A stretch of 64,000 bases of DNA from Firmicutes bacterium UBA5559 (GTDB taxonomy: Bacteria; Bacillota; Clostridia; Peptostreptococcales; Anaerovoracaceae), in assembly GCA_002425705.1 (NCBI GenBank), contig DIMT01000027.1, positions 18,423-82,422 on the forward strand, written 5' to 3'. The notes below the pieces were generated by a model, which made no database searches, had not been told where the DNA came from, and saw only the letters and a list, made by a program, of their open reading frames with translations. The position numbers were made by a program, and so were the translations under genes. Below, in pieces: positions 24,938-33,545 of the stretch (its first letter is position 1; every line of letters begins with the position of its first letter).

Positions 24938-25891
24938 TTAGTGATGTATCACCATAGCCGGGAAGTCATATTCTTTCAGCCAGCCTTCCATCCTGTCCAG
25001 TTCTTCCTGGCTCAGGCTGGGGTCTCCCTCAATGGGATAACACATCCCCAGCTGGTTGTACTTGTTCACGCCGAACTTGTGGTAGGGCAGCAGGTCGATT
25101 CCCTTAAAATTCTTACAATCCTTATAGGGCATCAGGAAGCGGATGACGGCGTCAATTTCTTCCTTGCTGTCGTTGATCCCCTTCAGCAGGGGCATCCGAA
25201 TCCGGACATTGTATCGTCGGTCTAATAATTCCTTCAGGTTCTCATGAATCTGTTCATTTCGGACCCCGGTCAGCTGGAAATGCCGGTCCGGATCCATATG
25301 TTTGATGTCAAAGAGAAATAAGTCAACGAATTCAGCCACCTTCAGGATGGTATCCAGTCGGGCATACCCGGAAGTTTCAATGGCTGTATTAATACCAGCA
25401 TTCTTGCAGGCCATCAGCAGGCTGGTTGCCGCCTCAGGCTGCATCAGCACTTCGCCTCCTCCCAGTGTAACACCACCGCCGGAGGTTTCATAGAACATCC
25501 GGTCCTGCTCGATTTCTTCCAGCAGATCGGAAATGGTTCGCTGTTCTCCTATAATAGACAGGGCTCCCTGAGGACAGGCTTCCTCACACCGCTTGCAGCC
25601 GATGCAGTCGATGGTCCAGTCTACCTCATGCTCTCCCGTGGCCGGATTGATGGAATGGATTCCTACCGGACAAACCGGTACGCAGGCTCCGCAATCTACA
25701 CACAGGGTTCTTTTATACATGACCTGCTGCTTTTTTTCCAGGCCTTCCGGGTTGGAGCACCATTTGCATCGCAATGGACATCCCTTGAAAAAAACGATGG
25801 TTCTGATTCCCGGGCCGTCATACATATTGTATTTCTGTACACTGGTGATCAGTGCTTTTCTCTCGATGACATTGTTCTTTGAATTGTCCAT
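24938..25891 (-). CDS. cutD: Choline TMA-lyase activating enzyme CutD (radical SAM)
   Basis: This enzyme uses S-adenosylmethionine to put the glycyl radical on CutC. The radical-SAM motif CPLRCKWC has Cys38, Cys42 and Cys45. An insert of two [4Fe-4S] ferredoxin motifs follows (CVDCGACVPVCP and CIGCKRCEEACP), as in all glycyl-radical activases of this type. GGGVTLGGGE is the SAM-contact loop. It follows cutC, separated by a 114-base gap that carries a strong hairpin. Length (317) fits the family. Confidence 0.96.
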   Translation of the reverse strand: MDNSKNNVIERKALITSVQKYNMYDGPGIRTIVFFKGCPLRCKWCSNPEGLEKKQQVMYKRTLCVDCGACVPVCPVGIHSINPATGEHEVDWTIDCIGCKRCEEACPQGALSIIGEQRTISDLLEEIEQDRMFYETSGGGVTLGGGEVLMQPEAATSLLMACKNAGINTAIETSGYARLDTILKVAEFVDLFLFDIKHMDPDRHFQLTGVRNEQIHENLKELLDRRYNVRIRMPLLKGINDSKEEIDAVIRFLMPYKDCKNFKGIDLLPYHKFGVNKYNQLGMCYPIEGDPSLSQEELDRMEGWLKEYDFPAMVIHH

Positions 25892-25945
25892 TTTCTCCGC
25901 TCTCCTGTCTGATCGGCTGTTCTGGTAGGGATTGGGCGGCTTTCC

Positions 25946-25972
25946 CGCCCATCCCCCGAAAGGGGATGGGCG
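25946..25972 (-). repeat. Intercistronic hairpin between cutC and cutD
   Basis: An 11-bp G/C-rich stem (CGCCCATCCCC and complement) with a 5-base loop and no T tract. It could protect the cutC message from 3' decay or partly uncouple cutD expression. A second smaller hairpin (GGCGG/CCGCC) lies beside it. Confidence 0.6.
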
Positions 25973-26005
25973 ATCAGGCTGCCAATTTATTGCATTGCTT
26001 TATTT

Positions 26006-28549
26006 CTATACCTTTGTCAGCATGGTTCTGCTGATGATCTCGTCCTGTACGTCCTTGCAGAGCTCTGTGAAGAAGGCGCTGTATCCGGCTACCCGTACAA
26101 TCAGATCCCGGAACTGTTCCGGATTCTGCTGGGCTGCTATCATGGTTTCATTGTCCAGGTAGTTAAATTGCATTTCTCCGTTGCCCATGATGGAAGCGGT
26201 TCGGAGCAGAGTAATGATTCCTTCTTCTCCTTCCGGTGTATCCAGCAGGCCGGACATCAGTTTGAAGTTGTGTACCATACCGATGTTCATGCTGTCCACA
26301 GCCATTTTGGAGATGGACTTGATGATGGCGGTGGGTCCCTTTACGTCCGCTCCCTGAGAAGGACTGATTCCGTCGGATAAGGGCATCCATGCTGCTCTGC
26401 CGTTAGCGGAGGCTCCTGTCATCTGGCCAAAGGGTGTGTTGTTGGAGATGGAAAGAGTTCCATGGCTTAGTACAGAATACAGGGTCTTGAACTTTCTATG
26501 ATACTGTTCGGTAAAGTTGATCAGATCTGCAGCGATTTCATCGGCAAAATCCTCATCGTTTCCGAACTTCGGTGCATTGAGGCAGTCTGCCTTGATCTGG
26601 TCGTATCCCACGAAGTCTGCCTTCAGTGCTTCATTCAGCTGCTTTAATGTGTATTTTTTGTCTACATAAACCAGCTTTTTGATGGCAGCCATGGCATCGG
26701 TGTAGGTAGCCAGTCCGGACCATACAACACCAGGCCCAAAGTTGTACATCGCTCCACCGGAGGAAACGTCCCGGCCATTTTCCATACAGCCTTCATACAT
26801 GATGGACATCAACGGTTTGGGTGCCAGTTCCCGGTGAACTCGCTGGGAGATGACGGTGGCCACGCTGGTCCACTTGGTAATCCATTTAATCTGCTCTTTG
26901 ACTGCAGCATCGAATTCTTCATAGGTCTTGAACTGATCCAGGTCTCCCAGATCCGGGGTAACCTGCTTGCCATACCAAAGGGGAACGCCGTGGTTCAGTA
27001 CCAGTTCGATACAGATAGGCCACTGGGTATAGGCTGTTGAGGTCCACTGATACAGTCTTCCGGATTTCTGAGGTTCAACGCAACCCATCAGGCAGTAATC
27101 CCTGGCATCTTCCATGGATACGCCCTTAGCCAGCATCATCTTTATATGGGCGTCATCGAAGTGACAAGCCGGGAAGCCCATGCCGGACCGGATGACATCC
27201 ACAATCTTCTTCAGGTATTTCTGAGGAGATTTGTTGTGGATTCGAGTAGCCAGTGAGGGCTGATAAATCTTTACGTGTCGAACTGCATCCATCAGCAGAT
27301 AGGTCAGGTCATTGGTTGCATCCTTCCCTTCTCTGGTGACGCCGCCAACGCACATGTTGACGAAGGGCTGGTATCCGGCAAAGAACTTAGATGCACCTTC
27401 GCTGGTGACCCACATCATCTCAGACAGCTTGATCAACATGGCACCTGCCAGTTCAAAAGCCTGGAAGTCGTTCATGCGGCCTTCTTTTATGTCTGCATCA
27501 TAGAAGGGGAACAGGTACTGATCGGCTCGTCCGATGGACATACCGGTCTGATTTTCTTCGACGACCAGCAGGGACTCAATCGTCCACATGGACTGAATGG
27601 CTTCCCAGAAGGTTCTGGGCTTGTGTGCCGGAACCCAGGCGTTGACTTCGGAAATCTTCTGAAGTTCAGCTTTTCTCTGGGGATTGGATTCTTTCGCTGC
27701 CAGCTGAGCTGCATATTCAGACATTCTTTTAGCATAAATCATGACACCTTCAGTGGTATCGATGACGGACTTGTAGAAATAGATCTTATCGATGTCATCC
27801 GGATTAGCATAATCCAGCTTTTCCAGATGATCCTTAGCTTCCTGCTGAATATCCAGCATGCCCTTTTGCATTAAAATCACATCATAGCCCGGGTTGGAGT
27901 CTCCACCGCCGTTGGTAGCATGATAGGAGCAGTCGGAAACGAAGGATTCTCCGGACATTTCCCAGACACCGGCTTCCCGATATTGGTCTTCACACATTTC
28001 GTCTACTGATTTACCCTGCCAGAAGGGGAACAGCTCTTCCTTCATGATTTTTTTATCTTCATCAGTGATACGGAAGGGGTCCTGAGGTCTTGTTCCAATG
28101 GTATCAATTTCGTCTTGCATCCATCTCCAGGCAATATCCGGAGAGAATGCTCCTGCTCGAGGGGCTCCATTGGGTGCACCGACGATCAACTCATGATCCT
28201 GAATGACCAGGGGAGCGGTTTCACAGCAGTATTTAAAGCATTTGGCCCGAAGAACGATCTTGGGCATACCCGGGTTTTCTTTGGTGATCTTGGTAATAGC
28301 TCTGGCTCTGTAGGTGGTGATAGAAGGGGTGTGGGTCATATACTGAGCCTTCAGTTTGGAAAGCCGTTCTGTGATTCCTTCAGGAACCCCGTCGGTGGGT
28401 CCAGAAATGGGCGTACAAGAAGCAGGGGCTTCTTCGCTGCCGATTTCCTTAGACACACTCTCAAACATTTTAATGAGGGATGCCCGTTCTTCCGGGGACA
28501 TGTTCTGGGTGGCTTCTGCCAATTTGTTTGAAAATTCTCGAATATCCAA
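26006..28549 (-). CDS. cutC: Choline trimethylamine-lyase CutC (glycyl radical enzyme, short type)
   Basis: It cleaves choline to trimethylamine and acetaldehyde. All landmark residues of the Desulfovibrio alaskensis enzyme are present with an offset of one: Asp217 (GGGDSNPG), Cys490 and Glu492 (MGCVEPQKSG), and radical-bearing Gly822 (RVAGYSAFF). The VEPQ sequence and Asp separate CutC from glycerol/propanediol dehydratases and pyruvate formate-lyase. Length (847) places it in the short type I group; the proteobacterial type II enzymes are about 300 residues longer. The N-terminal ~50 residues are variable and may help encapsulation. Confidence 0.97.
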   Translation of the reverse strand: MDIREFSNKLAEATQNMSPEERASLIKMFESVSKEIGSEEAPASCTPISGPTDGVPEGITERLSKLKAQYMTHTPSITTYRARAITKITKENPGMPKIVLRAKCFKYCCETAPLVIQDHELIVGAPNGAPRAGAFSPDIAWRWMQDEIDTIGTRPQDPFRITDEDKKIMKEELFPFWQGKSVDEMCEDQYREAGVWEMSGESFVSDCSYHATNGGGDSNPGYDVILMQKGMLDIQQEAKDHLEKLDYANPDDIDKIYFYKSVIDTTEGVMIYAKRMSEYAAQLAAKESNPQRKAELQKISEVNAWVPAHKPRTFWEAIQSMWTIESLLVVEENQTGMSIGRADQYLFPFYDADIKEGRMNDFQAFELAGAMLIKLSEMMWVTSEGASKFFAGYQPFVNMCVGGVTREGKDATNDLTYLLMDAVRHVKIYQPSLATRIHNKSPQKYLKKIVDVIRSGMGFPACHFDDAHIKMMLAKGVSMEDARDYCLMGCVEPQKSGRLYQWTSTAYTQWPICIELVLNHGVPLWYGKQVTPDLGDLDQFKTYEEFDAAVKEQIKWITKWTSVATVISQRVHRELAPKPLMSIMYEGCMENGRDVSSGGAMYNFGPGVVWSGLATYTDAMAAIKKLVYVDKKYTLKQLNEALKADFVGYDQIKADCLNAPKFGNDEDFADEIAADLINFTEQYHRKFKTLYSVLSHGTLSISNNTPFGQMTGASANGRAAWMPLSDGISPSQGADVKGPTAIIKSISKMAVDSMNIGMVHNFKLMSGLLDTPEGEEGIITLLRTASIMGNGEMQFNYLDNETMIAAQQNPEQFRDLIVRVAGYSAFFTELCKDVQDEIISRTMLTKV

Positions 28550-28575
28550 CTCTCTTACCTCTCAATCTTTCTTTT

Positions 28576-30129
28576 CTACTTTATGGAATCCTTCAGCACA
28601 CCTAACAGCGTTTGTATGTCTTTCAGGTTGTATTCTGGCAATGTGGCAGGATCATGGCACATGGTGCATGCCGATCCATTAAAATTTTTCATATCCGCCT
28701 TCGTTGGTTTAACCGGTTCCGTCTTAGCCATCAAGCTTGAGGGGCTACCGATCATTTCCAGGGTAAACTCTTCTGTCGTTCGGACTTCATACCCGACTTT
28801 TCTGACATAGATCAGGTTCAGTGGGGAAACATTGTCTGTAGTGATTCCGATACCCTGAGATCCGCTTCCCAGCGTCATGGATGGGAACAGGTTGGTGGTG
28901 GCTCCCATGCTTCCCAAGGTAGCAGGGGTATTGACCAGAACCCGGCCAACGGGTTTTTTTAGTGCAAACTGGCGGATGACTTCCTCATCCCGGGAGTGAA
29001 TAACCAGACTGTGACCATTTTTCTCGGTGATCAGCAGCTCGATACACTTCTCACAGGCATGCATCCAGTCGTCCTCAATGTAGTAGGCAACTACCGGACA
29101 AAGTTTTTCCCAGGAGTAAGGATTGATTTCTGAAACATATTTCTGTTCGGAAACCAGGATGGTCGTTCCTTCCGGAACCTGGAAACCACCCTTTTTCGCC
29201 AGGAAACAGGCATTTTTACCGACCATTTCCGGATGAGTACTTCCGTCCTTGCTGAAGAGTACTTTGGCAAGGGCTTCTTCTTCTGGAAGACTCATGAAGT
29301 AGGCCCCACAGTTTTTCAACTCCTTTTTGACTTCATCGGCGATGCAACTGTCTACCACGATGGACTGCTCCGAGGCGGATACTACACCATTATCAAAAGT
29401 CTTACTGAGAACGATGTCCCGGGCTGCTTTTCGAATGTCCGCAGTCCGTTCGATAAAGGCCGGTCCGTTTCCGGAGCCTCCATAGATTACTGGTTTTCCC
29501 GAATCCTTTGCTGGCTCTAGCATTCCCGGCACTCCCGTGTTGAGAATCAGGTTGGTCCGTTCATGGTTGATCAGCTCCAGCGTACCACCGTAGGTCACTG
29601 TGTGAAGATAGGTCAAGGCTCCTTCCGGAAGCCCGGCCTGATGAGCGGCAGTAATCAGGATATCCAGCGCCTTGCCGATGGTATTCTTCGCCCTGGGATG
29701 GGGGGAGAAGATGATGGCGTTGCCGGACTTAATGGCAATCAAGGCTTTGTAAATAGTGGTGGAAACCGGGCTGGTAGCCGGGCATAAGGCTACGATGACT
29801 CCCACCGGAACACCCACATCCATGGTTTTTTGCTGGGCATCCTGCCGGATGATTCCAACGCAGTTCATCCCTCTGAGATTTGCCTTCAGGTATTGGCAGA
29901 CAAATCGATTCTTAACAAATTTATCCTCCCATCTGCCATAATCCGTTTCCTCACTGGACATCACGGCCAGGTCCTTGGCATGTTTTTCAATTTCCTCGGC
30001 CATGTGCTCCACTATCGCATCCAGTTTTTCCTGCGGAAAGGCAGCCAGGATTTTCTGAGCCTCGCGGGCATTTTCCGCAAGGATCCGGGCTTCTTGGATG
30101 GAGAGCAAGTCGTTATCGATAATATTCAT
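28576..30129 (-). CDS. Aldehyde dehydrogenase homologue with Ser in place of catalytic Cys (CutB-like)
   Basis: This 517-residue protein is a paralogue of the enzyme at 17107-18654. The catalytic motif reads TFDNGVVSASEQS: codon 251 is TCC (29377-29379), a serine, where the paralogue has cysteine. ALDH chemistry needs that thiol, so it is probably inactive or altered. The NAD-binding region looks intact (YGGSGNGPAFIE). The C-terminal ~45 residues add a linker with ACTMCHDP and an amphipathic helix (YNLKDIQTLLGVLKDSIK) suited to cargo docking. It may be a scaffold, an NAD-binding partner or a regulator. It directly precedes cutC. Confidence 0.9.
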   Translation of the reverse strand: MNIIDNDLLSIQEARILAENAREAQKILAAFPQEKLDAIVEHMAEEIEKHAKDLAVMSSEETDYGRWEDKFVKNRFVCQYLKANLRGMNCVGIIRQDAQQKTMDVGVPVGVIVALCPATSPVSTTIYKALIAIKSGNAIIFSPHPRAKNTIGKALDILITAAHQAGLPEGALTYLHTVTYGGTLELINHERTNLILNTGVPGMLEPAKDSGKPVIYGGSGNGPAFIERTADIRKAARDIVLSKTFDNGVVSASEQSIVVDSCIADEVKKELKNCGAYFMSLPEEEALAKVLFSKDGSTHPEMVGKNACFLAKKGGFQVPEGTTILVSEQKYVSEINPYSWEKLCPVVAYYIEDDWMHACEKCIELLITEKNGHSLVIHSRDEEVIRQFALKKPVGRVLVNTPATLGSMGATTNLFPSMTLGSGSQGIGITTDNVSPLNLIYVRKVGYEVRTTEEFTLEMIGSPSSLMAKTEPVKPTKADMKNFNGSACTMCHDPATLPEYNLKDIQTLLGVLKDSIK

Positions 30130-30160
30130 TTCTGACTCTCCTTTTCATTACATTTCAGGT

Positions 30161-30463
30161 TTAGGCAAGCAGCAGATCCAGGTTGTATCTGGCGATGATC
30201 TTGGCCAGATCTTGGTGAGGCCGTGCAATGACCACGGAGCTGTACACTTCAGCTCCCATATCTTCTACAGCTTTCACGCCGGCTTTGACAGCGGTATTGC
30301 AGGCTCCGACGTCTCCCTTAACCAGAACGGAGATGTATCCGGAGGCCACGTTTTCATAACCGATCAGTTCTACATCGGCAGCCTTGCACATGGCATCGGC
30401 GGCTTCCAGAACAAAGACCAGCCCAAAAGTTTCAATCAAGCCTAATGCTTCTAATCTTTCCAT
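30161..30463 (-). CDS. BMC-H hexameric shell protein, divergent pore
   Basis: A 100-residue BMC-H protein (LEALGLIETFGLVFVLEAADAMCKAADV). The pore segment reads NVASGYISVLVKGDV, in place of the GGG pore of the copies at 16137 and 18695, so it likely passes different molecules. A cysteine follows in AADAMCKAA. It is the second of two adjacent BMC-H genes at the front of the operon. Confidence 0.94.
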   Translation of the reverse strand: MERLEALGLIETFGLVFVLEAADAMCKAADVELIGYENVASGYISVLVKGDVGACNTAVKAGVKAVEDMGAEVYSSVVIARPHQDLAKIIARYNLDLLLA

Positions 30464-30489
30464 TTGTTAGTTCCTTCCTTTCAACAGGT

Positions 30490-30786
30490 CTATTTGTCGA
30501 TGTCATGTACAGAAACGATGTCTCCAACCCCTCGGATCGGTCTGGGCATCACATTGCTTGCAGTCAGTTTTCCAATGGCTGCAGCTGCTTCCGCACCGGC
30601 TTCCACTGCAGAACGAACGGCTGCCACATCCCCCTTCACCATAACAGTGACCAGAGTAGATCCGACATTTTCATAGGAAATTAATTCTACGTCAGCTGCT
30701 TTCAGCATTTTGTCCGCTGCTTCAATAGCCGGAACCATTCCTACTGTTTCAACAAGGCCCAGGGCTTGTTCTCCATAGTATCTCAC
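30490..30786 (-). CDS. BMC-H hexameric shell protein, GST pore
   Basis: A 98-residue BMC-H protein (QALGLVETVGMVPAIEAADKMLKAADV) with pore segment NVGSTLVTVMVKGDV. It is the third gene of the operon and is preceded by a strong hairpin at 30815-30844, which may raise or stabilise translation of this and following shell genes. Together with the other three BMC-H copies it would give a mixed facet composition. Confidence 0.94.
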   Translation of the reverse strand: MRYYGEQALGLVETVGMVPAIEAADKMLKAADVELISYENVGSTLVTVMVKGDVAAVRSAVEAGAEAAAAIGKLTASNVMPRPIRGVGDIVSVHDIDK

Positions 30787-30814
30787 GTTTGTACCTCCTC
30801 CGTGACGGGATATG

Positions 30815-30844
30815 GGGTCTGAGGAGCGTCTACCCCTCAGACCC
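30815..30844 (-). repeat. Intercistronic hairpin before the first shell gene
   Basis: A perfect 10-bp stem (GGGTCTGAGG and complement) with a 10-base loop, no T tract. It separates the transporter/small-protein pair from the shell and enzyme genes and could act as a processing or stabilising element. Confidence 0.6.
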
Positions 30845-30863
30845 GCTTAACAGATCTTAAATA

Positions 30864-31130
30864 TTAGTCTTTGATATAGCTGTTGATGGTAGCAGCGCCT
30901 TCAGCGTGAGCCCGGTAATAGACCCGAAGTTCGCCTTTATCGTCCATATCATATCGGGTTTCTTCCAGCAGTCCGTTGGCTTCTCCCGTCATGATGGATT
31001 CGATGACAGCCTTTTTATTTAATGCTTTAAAGCTGCCGTACTCACCCTTCAGGGCTTCGATGACATCGTCAGCGCAGGCTTCTTTAACAGTTGTAAAATG
31101 CTTCAGGATTGCATAGTTCAGTGGCTTCAT
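30864..31130 (-). CDS. Small protein of unknown function in choline microcompartment operon
   Basis: I do not recognise this 88-residue protein. It is mostly helical in composition, with a winged-helix-like ending: KKAVIESIMTGEANGLLEETRYDMDDKGELRVYYRAH, where a helix leads into a beta hairpin. It has no membrane segment, signal peptide or metal motif. The start has GGAGG 9 bases upstream and lies 4 bases after the transporter stop, so the two are one translation unit. A regulatory, adaptor or cargo role in choline use are all open. Confidence 0.75.
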   Translation of the reverse strand: MKPLNYAILKHFTTVKEACADDVIEALKGEYGSFKALNKKAVIESIMTGEANGLLEETRYDMDDKGELRVYYRAHAEGAATINSYIKD

Positions 31131-31134
31131 ATCC

Positions 31135-32220
31135 TTACGCCTCCTTTTTCTTCAGCAGATCTAACGGGTTCATGGCGATCATCAGGATACCGAATACCAT
31201 GACAACGGCAGCGACCCACGCGATCGGAGGAATGGTCCATCCATCCTGACCCAGTACAACACCCAGAATCAGCCATAAGAAGAAGGGTCCCCAGAAGGAG
31301 TAGGCTCCGTTACAAGCCATACCCAGGGCAGCACCGCACATGCTGTTTCCTTTGTACCACAGGCTGTAAGCAAATACAGCGAAGAATCCGCTGACGATGA
31401 ACCAGGGCATAGCCGATGCATCCGTAACAGCATCAATAAACAAATCGGTGGAAAGGCCGAAACCGCCGCCAGCCAGAATCGCAAAAATGGGAACCAGGAT
31501 AAGCAGGTTGGCTAAACCGGAAGTGGTCTGACGGATGGTGATACCGATTTCATAGTCGATCATGGAAGTACCGTAACCGGCTACGCAGCCTTCCAGTCCC
31601 CAGCCAAAAGCGGCTATGAAAGCGATCAGGATTCCCAGAAGCAGTCCAGCCGGAGCATCCCCGCCAAGACCGGTACTGCCGATCATGAAGCTGGCAAGGA
31701 AGCAGATGGCGATACCTGTCATCATTCGGGGAGTCAGCTTCTGCTTAAAGAGGATTCGTGCCAGGATGGCGCCGATAGCCGGGCAAAGGGCCGTAATCGG
31801 AATAACGATGGAACCGGCCATCTGAAGGGCTACTACATAAGCGGTACTGGAGATCGGTCCTCCTACCAGAGCAGCCATGATCATGATTCTACCAGGCTTG
31901 GTCTTCAGAGTTCGGAAGAAGTCCCCCAGCTTTCCCTTGAAAGCAGCGATGCCCATGCACCAGATACCACTGATGGTATCATTGATGGCACTTCCAAGGG
32001 CTCCTACCATGTAGGTGATGACAAAGGCGGACAGCATGGCCTCATTGGGGCCGTACCAATCTGCCCAGACGCCTTTGGACATACCGAGCATGAGGAAAGT
32101 AGAATAAAGGCCGTAGAACATACCGGAAAGAATGGCTACGGTTATGCCTTTCTTGAAAAATTTAGATGAGAGCTTTTTTTTGGCAGCTACTAAGTTGGCT
32201 GCACCTGTTACTTCGTTCAT
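31135..32220 (-). CDS. DMT/EamA-like membrane transporter, probably for choline pathway
   Basis: About ten hydrophobic helices in two similar halves, typical of the drug/metabolite transporter superfamily. Motifs such as PISSTAYVVALQMAGSIVIPITALCPAIGAI lie mid-protein. The first gene of the cut operon, it could import choline or export trimethylamine or another amine; nothing in the sequence decides this. I start at ATG 32220; an in-frame TTG at 32226 lies closer to the GGGA site. The C-terminus is positively charged (LLKKKEA), as expected for a cytoplasmic end. Confidence 0.82.
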   Translation of the reverse strand: MNEVTGAANLVAAKKKLSSKFFKKGITVAILSGMFYGLYSTFLMLGMSKGVWADWYGPNEAMLSAFVITYMVGALGSAINDTISGIWCMGIAAFKGKLGDFFRTLKTKPGRIMIMAALVGGPISSTAYVVALQMAGSIVIPITALCPAIGAILARILFKQKLTPRMMTGIAICFLASFMIGSTGLGGDAPAGLLLGILIAFIAAFGWGLEGCVAGYGTSMIDYEIGITIRQTTSGLANLLILVPIFAILAGGGFGLSTDLFIDAVTDASAMPWFIVSGFFAVFAYSLWYKGNSMCGAALGMACNGAYSFWGPFFLWLILGVVLGQDGWTIPPIAWVAAVVMVFGILMIAMNPLDLLKKKEA

Positions 32221-32360
32221 AAACAAAATTTCCCTTCTCTTTTATTTATAAAATTTATGATAGCCTTCGGAATTTGGCTGCCGACCCCCCTCTCCTGATT
32301 TATTTTAGTTTGATTTGCTTCATTAATAACAAGAAATTGTCTGAACCGATATTCGCTTAC

Positions 32361-32392
32361 AGTATACTTCCTTCCCCATAGGACAATGTCAA
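32361..32392 (-). promoter_or_regulatory. MerR-type promoter of the choline microcompartment operon
   Basis: TTGACA (32387-32392) and TATACT (32361-32366) are separated by 20 bases, an overlong spacer that normally requires a MerR protein to untwist it. The spacer contains TAT-GGGGAAGG. The MerR gene lies immediately upstream on the same strand. Choline or a product as inducer is inferred. Confidence 0.7.
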
Positions 32393-32645
32393 TCACAAAA
32401 AATAATATTTTTTTCGCCTTGAAGTTCCTCCCACTGCCGCTGATGATTACCACAAACTAGTGTGATATTGTCAGAAAGTTTGGGCAATTAGATTTATCCT
32501 CCAAGGCATCTTGAATCCATTCATATCAATGTGCATTAAGCTTTTTAAGCTAAGAAAAAAAACGGATATTCGGAGCACGGCATCGTAATGATGTTATTAT
32601 TTTGTATTCTATTTTCTGACAATTATATCCTTTTCCAACAAAAAA

Positions 32646-32664
32646 CCTTCCCCATTAGGGAAGG
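32646..32664 (-). terminator. Terminator of merR
   Basis: A perfect 7-bp stem (CCTTCCC and GGGAAGG, 5-base loop) is followed on the minus strand by TTTTTTG. It begins 12 bases past the stop codon. Its half-sites resemble the operator core in the cut promoter. Confidence 0.8.
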
Positions 32665-32675
32665 CTTTTTCGATG

Positions 32676-33515
32676 TTATATTTTATTGACTTTAATGAGA
32701 ATCTCGGTAACAAACTGGGCTGGATTTTTTGTAGTCCAGTAGTCGGTTACATACCGTTCCAGAGACTCTTCTCCACATTGATATCCGTGACACTCTACCC
32801 AACGGAGGATTTTTTCGTAGGTTTTCCCCAGGTCATCGTGGCTGCCGATGTGGTAACAGGAAGCCACCATATGACCGCCCAGCCGAATGGTATTCTGTTC
32901 CTCCAGGGGGCAGATGGCCCGCTGGACCATGCGGACCTTTTGGGTGGTTCCTTCCATCCGGTCCTTCAGGGATGGAAAATTAATCATGACCGGTCCGGTA
33001 ATGGCATTATTGATGCTTTCAATAAAATTGGTGAAATCGATGTTGATGACCGACTCCATATAGTTAAATTCGAAATCCTGCTCCAGATAGCAGTATTCGT
33101 TGTTTTCCATGTATTTTACCGAAACCTCTGTTACCTTGTTGTCGATGACCAGCTCCGCTTCCAGAATCAGGTCATACCAGTCCTTAACGGAGGTATAGCT
33201 TTGGAACACCTGTCTTTCAAGCTCCTTCAGCTCATCGATCTTACGCCGGAATTGTTTTTCGAAGACGGTATACGTAGTTCCTTCCAGCAGCTCCCGCATT
33301 TCCTCCAGTTTAAATCCCATCTGCTTGTAGTATTTAATGATGGGTACCGACAAGAGGGTCTTTCTGGTATAGTACCGGTAATTGTTGTCGTCGCTGACCT
33401 TATCCGGAGATATCAGGCCAATCTTATCATAGAACCGCAGAGTTTTTTTGGAAACGTTGCAGATTTTGCTTACTTCTCCAATAGAATAATAGTATTCGCT
33501 TTTCCCTTCAACCAT
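32676..33515 (-). CDS. MerR-family activator, candidate regulator of choline use
   Basis: The N-terminal domain is a MerR winged helix (YYSIGEVSKICNVSKKTLRFYDKIGLISP at about 9-37; then YRYYTRK). A coiled-coil dimerisation helix spans about 75-115. The C-terminal ~155 residues look like a GyrI-like/SOUL-type ligand pocket (YGQC-type strand pattern, WVECHGYQCGEESLERYVTDYW). Such proteins activate promoters with 19-20-base spacers when a small organic ligand binds. Position before the cut operon, and the matching promoter, make it the likely regulator. Start chosen at 33515 after GGAGGTG. Confidence 0.88.
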   Translation of the reverse strand: MVEGKSEYYYSIGEVSKICNVSKKTLRFYDKIGLISPDKVSDDNNYRYYTRKTLLSVPIIKYYKQMGFKLEEMRELLEGTTYTVFEKQFRRKIDELKELERQVFQSYTSVKDWYDLILEAELVIDNKVTEVSVKYMENNEYCYLEQDFEFNYMESVINIDFTNFIESINNAITGPVMINFPSLKDRMEGTTQKVRMVQRAICPLEEQNTIRLGGHMVASCYHIGSHDDLGKTYEKILRWVECHGYQCGEESLERYVTDYWTTKNPAQFVTEILIKVNKI

Positions 33516-33545
33516 TTCATCACCTCCGCCTTTGACATTAATCCA

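Larger units (their letters stand above)
32227..32675. other. 449-base intergenic region between merR and the cut operon
   Basis: No convincing gene is seen here. It holds the merR terminator (32646-32664), the MerR-type cut operon promoter (32361-32392), and about 130 bases of 5' leader before the transporter. A short frame on the minus strand (to 32453) has no ribosome binding site and unlikely composition. Confidence 0.6.

Noticed and set aside
26006..28549. Pyruvate formate-lyase or diol dehydratase identity for the glycyl radical enzyme
   Set aside because: The GCVEPQ motif, Asp217 and neighbouring CutD and acetaldehyde enzymes fit choline TMA-lyase.
16137..32220. Ethanolamine (eut) or propanediol (pdu) microcompartment
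   Set aside because: No EutBC or PduCDE subunits are present; the signature enzyme is a glycyl radical lyase with its activase.
32217..32453. Short minus-strand frame upstream of the transporter
   Set aside because: No ribosome binding site, it runs through the MerR-type promoter, and its composition is unlike a protein.
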